Source: Campanula takesimana (Eukaryota > Streptophyta > Magnoliopsida > Asterales > Campanulaceae). Taken from it: a stretch of DNA of 64,000 bases. A program made the position numbers and the translations under genes. The notes beneath the pieces are model-generated. The model was not told the DNA's origin and ran no database searches. It saw only the letters and a program-made list of their open reading frames with translations. Of this stretch, positions 57,081 through 64,000 are shown in pieces; position 1 is the first letter of the stretch; each line of letters begins with the position of its first letter. The stretch lies in NCBI GenBank assembly GCA_026119855.1, contig JAOWBW010000087.1, positions 310,001 through 374,000 on the forward strand. The letters are read 5' to 3'.

Positions 57081-58414
57081 CCCTCCGTCCCACAGTATAT
57101 ATATGTTCACTTTTCCATTTACACGGAAATTAAGAAATAGTGGAAGTGATGATTTTGTTGTGAGTATAAAGGTAAATTAGGAGAGAGACGGTTCGAGAAT
57201 AGGGTAGGGTCCTGTCCTTTTTCTCTGAGTCAGGTTCTAACTGTGCGAGAGGTTAGCTTCCCTCCCGTCGCCGCTAGGGATGGAAATTTTACCGAATCCG
57301 ATCCGTATCCGAGACAATCCGACCGGGGACGGGTGGGTTTGGTAATAGTTTTTAAAAATTCGGCGGGTTCGGATACGGGTTCGGTAGCTTCCCGATATTC
57401 GCCCGTATCCGACTCGTATCCGACCCGAATAAGCTTATATCCGTATCCGACCCGTATCTGACCCGTATAGTATATATATTAGGCTATTTACTATTTTACC
57501 TTATTTTCATTTATTATTACTCCCCTACCCTTTCTATATAGGCGGACTAAGAGAGGCTGGTTCAGTTTAGGGTTTTCATTTTCACAAACCCAAACCCGCC
57601 GTTTTAGAGAAAGAGAGTCTGAGAGAGGGCGACATCGACGAACACTGAGAGAGGGCGACGCCGACGACGAGCAGAGCGAGCGACCTTCGCGACGATCCAG
57701 CTCCGGCCACCACCGGCTACGCCGCTGTCCAAGGTAATAGTGCTGGTGGATCATTACTGAGAGCTGAGGTAGAGAGGGAGACGCCGACGATTGATTCAAT
57801 TTTAGGTAACTTATCTTTTCAATACTCACTGATTGTTCGATTTTGGAGTTCGATTTCTGGCTTGTCGAGTTCGATTTCTGTAGTTCCGGATATCGCAATT
57901 TTTTTTATCCAGGTCTGGTTCAGTACTAGGGTTTTTATTTGTTTGTTTGTCGAGTTCGATTTCTGGATAGTTTACCTCTTGTGTTAGCAACAATTTGAGA
58001 CAAATATTGTTTGTGTGTTGAATTTGAATGAACTGAAATGAAGGAAATAAAGCTGGAAAAAAAAAAAGAAAAAAAAACTGGGCGGATCTTACGGGCGGAT
58101 ACGGATTCGGCATAATCGGATACGGGCGGGTTCGGGTACGGGGTCAACAACCTCGGGTCGGATACGGGTTTTGCGATATCCGGACCGTATCCGACCCGTT
58201 GCCATCCCTAGTCGCCGCACCAAGTGAACCGCAAAGGCGATAGAATGAGTGGGAAGGAATAGTAAGTTGATTGGTGTTGTGAGTATAAAAGTAAAGTAGT
58301 AGAGAAAATGAGTGAGAGGATTAGGATATATTTTTTTTTCATTTTAGGAAGTGGACATATAATCTGGGACAGACTAAAAATGAAAGGTGGACATATACTT
58401 CAGGACGGAGGGAG
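57081..58414. mobile_element. Stowaway MITE split by a hAT-type element
   Basis: CCCTCCGTCCCACAGTATATATATG at the left and CATATACTTCAGGACGGAGGGAG at the right with TA flanks, enclosing the hAT-type element 57275-58210. Sequence just outside that element (57195-57274, 58211-58245) is not typical MITE interior and may be a further insertion. Confidence 0.65.
57275..58210. mobile_element. hAT-type element with promoter/leader-like cargo
   Basis: Ends TAGGGATGGAAATTTTACC and, inverted, TAGGGATGGCAACGGG; perfect 8-bp target duplication GTCGCCGC (57267-57274, 58211-58218). Subterminal arrays of GTATCCGACCCG and ACGGGTTCGG. The interior holds TCTATATAGG, a leader with GAGAGAGGGCGAC repeats, CTCCGGCCACC and CAAG/GTAATAG, i.e. 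the look of a plant promoter, 5' leader and first splice donor. No transposase. Confidence 0.88.
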
Positions 58415-58554
58415 TATAACTTTTTATACAGTATATTATTCACTATGTTCCATGGTTTTAAAAAGTTTCTGGCCACAAAATTTAAAGATTTTTTTTTTTT
58501 TATTGAAATTATCACTTTACCAATGTGAAGGGGATTGGTGAACTCGGTGAATTG

Positions 58555-58823
58555 ATGGTTGCAAAAGAAAAAAGGATATTGTTTATCCTTTAGTTTATTC
58601 ACTTATCAAATTTGCTTTACTTTTGCCTGTTGCAACGGCAAGTGTTGAGAGAGTATTTTCAGGGATGAAACTCATCAAGACACCGTTACGCAATAAAATG
58701 GGAGATGCTTGGCTGAATGATTGTTTGGTAATCTACGTAGAGGATGAGATTTTTAGGAAAATTGAAAATGAAAATATTATGGAGTACTTTAAAAAGATGA
58801 AGAATAGGAAACCACTTATGTAA
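58555..58823 (+). pseudogene. hAT transposase C-terminal fragment
   Basis: The frame VYPLVYSLIKFALLLPVATA then SVERVFSGMKLIKTPLRNKM and WLNDCLVIYVEDEIF ends at a natural stop. This is the hAT C-terminal dimerisation domain of the TTF/zinc-finger-MYM-like group, different from the 34911 transposase. Upstream domains are missing. No ends found. Confidence 0.85.
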
Positions 58824-59414
58824 CTCTTTTCTTATTATATAATCATACTTTGAATTCAAGTAGAAAAAAATGCTTTTATACGTGAGTTTTTTATCGTAAT
58901 TTTTATAGTGTAATTTTTCTATCTTTTTTATATAATTTTTTGACCCCCCTCACTGTAAATCATGGATAGGCCACTGGTTGTGCGCATGTCGAAAATAAAT
59001 ATGAGAAAGTGAGGTTTGTTAGTGGATAATCGTATACAATGCCGGTTCCTTTGTATTTGGGCCTTAGACCACTTTCTCGATCGCGGCCCTCAGTTTTATG
59101 TATGCGAGTTTTTTCAAAAAAATAAAATATATAACAATACGAAACTAGCATGTAAAAATTCTTACTGCAAATTAAAATACGATGAACAGGGTATTTGTAC
59201 AATATACTATAAAAACACTTTTCTTCTAGCACATTTAGAAGCAAAATTATAAATCAAAGTTGAATAATCGACTTTATTAACTAATTCCTTCTCAATCAAC
59301 ATCGTAGCTAGCCCATTTAGCTGTTCTTGAAGGATATACACATGTATCGGAAAAATTTGGGTCCCCAAAAATTACACATTTTCCTAGGGCCTAAGCAGTC
59401 GACTTAGTGGACTA
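58824..59414. other. No recognisable gene
   Basis: Trailing sequence of the hAT fragment and AT-rich spacer. GGGCCTTAGACCACTT and GGGCCTAAGCAGTCG words near 59060 and 59393 may be part of an old element. Confidence 0.35.
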
Positions 59415-59679
59415 CTCCCTCTGTCCCACCTCACTTGACACTTAAGAGGTGGGCACAAAAAAAAGTAATTTACGCGTGGTAGAAAATGAATAGAGATTGA
59501 GTGTGGGGGTAAATATTAATATTGGTTGAATAAATTTTGTTGAAAATGAAGAGAGAGAATGAGTGGTGGGGTAGAGTGAATATAAAAAATATAAAAACTA
59601 TGCTATTTTTATGGAGTGTCAAGTGAGCTGGAACATACCAAAACAAAAATAAATATTAAGTGAGCTGGGACGCAGGGAA
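59415..59679. mobile_element. Stowaway MITE
   Basis: CTCCCTCTGTCCCACCTCACTTGACAC to AAGTGAGCTGGGACGCAGGGAA, TA-flanked. Confidence 0.8.
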
Positions 59680-59829
59680 TATAGTATCGGTCCGACCTTA
59701 TCGTATGAGCATGACATATGAAACCTATTAAATAAAAAAATATTCAAAGATTTTCTTAAACTTTAAAATATAAAATGAGACACAAAGAAAAACAAAATAC
59801 TGAAGTCACTAGTTGTGAGGAGATTGCTC

Positions 59830-60190
59830 AGTATACCCTTTTTTAGCTCCTCATTTCTCTTTCTTAGTTCAAGACCCCTCTTACTAACTGGAATCAAAGA
59901 ATTAGTAGATCTGTTCGCCCCCAAATAGGAATAAAATGGGAATGGGCTAGGGTTTTGAACTTATAATCTATAATCTGATGATCGAGTCGATTCCATGATT
60001 ATAAGTTCATTTCATACCGGATCAGCCCATAATAAGATTCTATACATTCTCCTTGTGAGAATTACCACTTCTTTTTTCTCAATTCAGGCATTTTGGCAAA
60101 TATTCGAGGCCTTCATGCATATTACTCGATTGATTAACAGAACAGCTTCAGATCATTTCTATTTACAAATAAGATTTCTTTCTGACTAGG
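59830..60190. other. Unassigned segment, possibly organelle-derived
   Basis: Composition and wording (TAGGAATAAAATGGGAATGGG, CGAGTCGATTCCATGATTAT, TCCTTGTGAGAATTACCAC) differ from the neighbouring repeats and remind me of plastid intergenic DNA, but I cannot match it to a plastid gene. No supported coding region. Confidence 0.2.
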
Positions 60191-60207
60191 AATCCGTTTA
60201 TGATATA

Positions 60208-60492
60208 CTCTCTCCTTCCCATTTTAAACTTCAAAAATTTCTATTTTGGGTGTCCCATTTTAAACTTCAAAATCCAAAAATTGAAAGTTTTTTATACTTT
60301 TTTATTTAGTGGACCTACGTGTCATACACACAACAACTATCCACTAACTATTCTCTACCTCACTTTCTTTCTCCTACCACTTTCTATACTCACAACACTT
60401 TACCCCACTATCTATATTATTTAATATAAAGATTCTCATCTTAATTCTTGTGCCCACTTTTTTTTTTGAAGTATAAGATGGGACGGAGGGAG
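60208..60492. mobile_element. Stowaway MITE
   Basis: CTCTCTCCTTCCCATTTTAAACTTCA to TGAAGTATAAGATGGGACGGAGGGAG, TA-flanked. Confidence 0.82.
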
Positions 60493-60559
60493 TAAGGAGT
60501 AATGGTGTATCTTAAATATAAATATTTAAAATAGATAGGCATATAAGAAAAAAATTATA

Positions 60560-60686
60560 CTCCCTTTGTCATTAAATGATTGGTCATTTTCAAAAAATAT
60601 TTGTCCCAAAGTGTACAAATAGTTGACATTTTCAAATGTCTCTTAAAATAGAATTTAGACACTCATTTATTTAGATACCTAAGTAG
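60560..60686. mobile_element. Internally deleted Stowaway
   Basis: CTCCCTTTGTCATTAAATGATTGG at the left and GACACTCATTTATTTAGATACCTAAGTAG at the right; the middle of the AAATGAGTGTCC subfamily is missing. Confidence 0.55.
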
Positions 60687-60688
60687 TA

Positions 60689-60946
60689 CTCCCTCTGTCC
60701 CTAAATGAGTGTCTAAATTTCATTTTAAGTGACACTGAAAATCTCAACTTTTTGAATAATTTGGTAACAACGATTCATATATAATCTTGTAATCTCCTTT
60801 CCAAACATTTAGTTTTGCACGTATAAAGAAACCGGTGAATTTTTTTTTTTAAAAAAACATTTAGGGAGAAAGTTATGTTAAAAAAAGACACTCAATTAGG
60901 GACAAAGATTTCTTGAAAATTGACACTCATTTAGGGACAGGGGGAG
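60689..60946. mobile_element. Stowaway MITE
   Basis: CTCCCTCTGTCCCTAAATGAGTGTC to GACACTCATTTAGGGACAGGGGGAG, TA-flanked; close match to 30246-30502 over the whole length. Confidence 0.88.
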
Positions 60947-61303
60947 TAGTAAATACAGTAATTTAGAAATGAAGAAAATAATAATAAAAAATTATTTGGA
61001 AAGTAGCAGAATAAAACCAAAAAGAAAAAAAACCTCCTTTTTATGTACTGATAAGGACACTTGGTGTCACATCACCAGCTTATGGATCCCATTAATCGCT
61101 GGTGTAGAGTTGGCTCCAACAAAATTGTGGTCACCTTCTCAGGTTAAACAATTTGGTAATCTGTCCATTCACCTTTAAGAATGACTCGACTGCTCATACA
61201 AATTGCAGTGAATTACAGCAATGCCCATAATTTTGCTTTTAGATTATTGTTGTGTTGTACCCACCCTTAAATTGTCTTACTCGCACTAAACCAAACCAAA
61301 ATT

Positions 61304-61505
61304 TCGAACCGCTCCACCAAGGAGTTAGCTCCACCCAACGGTGCGGATTGGAGCCACCTCATTTTAGCTACATACAATGTTGCCGATCAAGGTCACATGT
61401 GTCCGAATTCGGTGGGACCCCAAAAAAATTGAAATCATCTTAGCCGCACACCCAATCGGCACGCTTATGTGGCCTTGATCGGCACCATTGGATGGAGCGG
61501 TTCCG
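61304..61505. mobile_element. Possible MITE with CGAACCGCTCCACC ends
   Basis: CGAACCGCTCCACCAAGGAG at the left and CCATTGGATGGAGCGGTTCCG at the right are imperfect inverted repeats. A related GCTCCATCAAGGAGTTAGCTCCAC stretch occurs at 43965 inside the MULE 42806-44265. 60947-61303 holds no gene. Confidence 0.4.
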
Positions 61506-61759
61506 GATCCCACTAAACCATCATAAATTATTTAACCTCGAGTATGAAACTGATAAAGTTTGAGATTCAATTTCAAAATTAATTGGCTATGAGAGATTGA
61601 GAGGTGTAGATCTGGATTTTTATATATTTAAGGCGTGATTTGTTAAGTCATGATGTGAGAAAACTGCTCCAATACGCCGCTTCACGCGTAGCCAAACTTT
61701 GAGCTTACACGTGAACAGACTTGAGTGGCACGGAGCTAGAACATCGTGAGCCTTTTTTG

Positions 61760-61935
61760 GGCTCAGTAAGTGTAAATGGTCGGCTCTGTACTATGATAAA
61801 GTCTGATACTACATTTTTTGGTTCAGTAAGTGTAAATGACTAGCTCTGATACCATGATAAAGTCTGATACTCCATTTTGAGTTCAGTAAATGTAAATTGT
61901 CTGATAACGTCTGATAACGTCTGATACTCCATTTA
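61760..61935 (+). repeat. Three tandem about 60-bp units
   Basis: Each unit has (GG/GC)TTCAGTAA(G/A)TGTAAAT, a CTCTGATACCATGATAAAG-like stretch and TCTGATACTCCATTT; the last is shortened and followed by TGATAACGTC doublets. On the minus strand the unit reads ATGGTATCAGAGC, a tRNA-Met-type primer binding site, suggesting an LTR-element remnant. 61936-62172 holds no gene. Confidence 0.6.
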
Positions 61936-62172
61936 ATTTATTCTAATTCATGTACTAAGTTAGTAAAATCCATTGATCAAACAGTTCAATGTTTTAGCTT
62001 AGCACCTTGCCATTTTTTATCAGCTATGCATTTGGTCATAAATCTATGGTATGCTTTAAGAAAGACGAAATCAAGTGGAACATGACCAAAAAAGTAGAAC
62101 GGAGGAGGCGGTGGATAAATGAGAAAGGAGAAATGAAAGGAATAAATTGGACAATTTTGTCCTTTTAAAGTT

Positions 62173-63880
62173 GGGTGTTGTTATACACACCCGTAAAATT
62201 TATGAATACACCCGTAATGATAAGTACACCTCAACAAATATCTTTAGGGCAAATTACAATTTAGGGCCTAATGTCTTCGAGGCGGTTGCAGTTTAGGGTC
62301 TGACGTCTAAAATTTGGCGATTTAGGGTCTGACTTGACATTTTCGTAGTAGAATGGGGCTTTTTAACGGTTTTTGTTAGAAAAGTTAGTTAAGTCACATG
62401 TGATTTGCACGTGATTGACGAAATGGGTCAATTTGAAATGAGAATTAGTGCTTAAGGGCTAAAATATAAATACTTAAATTTAAAGTCGCAAAATATAAGT
62501 TTTCAAATTTTAAATTAAAAAATTTAAATAAAATATCTAATATATTAAATTTTTGATTTAATTTTTTTAAATAAATAATCATTTCCCTTCAAGAATATTT
62601 TTTTACAGAGAAAATTGATAAGTTTTGTCCATCTAAATTGATGGAGATGGTGGTCAATGGTGTTTTGAGACGAGAGAGATGACGAAAATGGGAGGTTGGA
62701 AGCGAAGATCTAAATCTGGAAAAAAAATATTTTTTCAATGAAAATTCATAATTTGTTTGTTTTATTTTAAAATTTTATATAAATATTTTTATTTAGATCT
62801 GGGAAAAAAATGTCAAAAATATTTTGTCAAAAATAATTTATTTATTTATATTTAATAATAAAATAAATTTTTTAATATATTAGTTATTTTTTTTTTCAAA
62901 ATTTTAATTTAAAACTTGAAAATTCATATTTTGTGACTTTAAGTTTAAATATTTATATTTAACCCCCTTAAGAACTAATTCTCATTTCATATCGATCTAT
63001 TTCGTCAATCACATGTGACTTAACTGATTTTTCTAACAAAAACCGTTAAAAACCCCTATTTTGCTAACAAAGTGTCAAGTCAGGCCCTATTTCGCTAAAT
63101 TTTGCACGTCAGGCCCCAAACTGCAACCGCCTCATAGACATTAGGCCCTAAATTGTAATTTGCCCATATCTTTAACATAACACAAATCTGCCATTCTACC
63201 CCTTTTACCCTTTTAAACCCGGAAAGCCAGAACACACCTTCATTATATCCGGCCACCTTCAAAATTTCCGGCCATCTTCATAAATTCCGGTCAACACCTT
63301 CAAAATTTTCGGCCAAGTTCATCTTCTTCCCCAAATTTATTCATCTCCCTAACTTCTGGACACCTATCATCTTCTTCCCCACAAAACCCCCTTTCCCAAT
63401 TGAGGAAAGAGAGAGACGGACATTGAAGATCTGTGTGGGTGGTATCAGATCGAAGAATGATGTCGGCTTGTAAGATGAACGGAAAGTGGCATGGTCGGCG
63501 GAGATGAAGGAGAGATCGTGGTTGAGGTTTCTTGTAACGAGGGATTCAGATCTGTGTTTTTAGATTTGGTCTTATTCAGCTTGTTCTGAGACAACAGTGC
63601 AGCACAGAAGTTGGGTACATGGGGAGGGAGAAAACCGGAGCTGCCATGGTAGATAGAGATGGAGGAAAAGCATTCTTCATTTTTGTGAGAAGGCTGCCAT
63701 AGAAGGAAGGGGAAGAAGATGAGAAGAATTTCTTCATTTGTGTGAAACCTGGGTTTTAGGAAGGGAGAACCCACATGAAATTGATAAGGGTTATTAATGA
63801 CTTTTGGATCAATGGCATTTTTGTAAGAAACATCATTACGGGTTTATTCATAAATTTTACGGGTGTGTATAACAACACCC
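62173..63880. mobile_element. MULE-type element split by a second MULE
   Basis: TIRs of about 50 bp (GGGTGTTGTTATACACACCC at 62173, inverse ending 63880) and perfect 9-bp target duplication TTTAAAGTT (62164-62172, 63881-63889). The right interior (63230-63780) is GC-richer, with repeated TTTCCGGCCA-type words and CT-rich leader-like sequence; possibly captured, source unknown. Confidence 0.9.
62247..63165. mobile_element. MULE MITE with very long TIRs, nested
   Basis: GGGCAAATTACAATTTAGGGCC at the left and its inverse at the right; the arms extend about 290 bp each (62247-62540, 62880-63165), leaving a 340-bp centre. Perfect 9-bp target duplication ATATCTTTA (62238-62246, 63166-63174). Terminal sequence related to the MULE at 15685-19793. 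Confidence 0.92.
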
Positions 63881-64000
63881 TTTAAAGTTTCAAACACGAG
63901 AAAATTTTGGGGCAAACTAGTTCCTCAAGTTATAAAAAGTCTTGTTTTTATAAGGGTTAAAGTTTAAGGTTTAATCAAGAGTTAAAAATATGACTTTTTA

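Noticed and set aside
57491..57898. 135-residue minus-strand frame inside the 57275 hAT-type element
   Set aside because: Low-complexity frame over leader-like repeats; the plus strand shows a more coherent promoter/leader layout.

Overview
The window is nuclear DNA of a flowering plant, very probably a eudicot. It has spliced genes with GT/AG introns, AT-rich spacers, many Stowaway MITEs ending CTCCCTCCGTCCC, an Au-type SINE, plant hAT, MULE, PIF/Harbinger, Helitron, Copia and Gypsy remnants, and plant-only gene families (ALOG, plant GH3 beta-xylosidase, P-class PPR). I cannot name the species. Only four host genes look functional; most of the rest is transposable-element sequence, much of it nested.

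Layout. 1-2559 holds the last six exons of a GH3 beta-D-xylosidase/alpha-L-arabinofuranosidase gene (+), cut by the left edge. The 3' end of that gene and its flank are repeated at about 14.45-21.5 kb and 22.2-23.3 kb as broken pseudogenes. The copies gained different insertions, so each serves as an empty-site control for the others. 25170-33910 is a nine-exon chloroplast-type PPR gene (-), EMB2279-like, whose introns carry MITEs, a hAT-type element and an Au SINE. A complete hAT transposon (34272-37815, perfect 8-bp target duplication, 767-aa transposase) lies about 360 bp upstream of the PPR start codon. 38-45 kb has no host gene and holds MULEs with captured gene pieces, MITEs and a LINE tail. 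Two intronless ALOG (LSH-type) regulators on the minus strand, 45437-46000 and 55697-56206, lie about 10 kb apart with a LINE, hAT-type elements, nested MITEs and a Helitron between them. 56.4-64 kb is nested MITEs, a hAT transposase fragment and two nested MULEs.

Most notable points: (1) a PIF/Harbinger element (16269-18946) nested in a MULE, with three perfect 16-bp palindromes containing four Evening-Element motifs between its two divergent TATA boxes; (2) gene-fragment capture: a DUF632-like fragment in a MULE, a homogentisate-dioxygenase-like exon in a Helitron, and promoter/5'-leader-like cargo in other MULE and hAT-type elements; (3) a set of hAT-type elements with related ends but different subterminal motif arrays; (4) the triplicated GH3 3' region with reciprocal empty sites and a chimeric junction. 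All coordinates and splice sites were read by eye; no database search was run.
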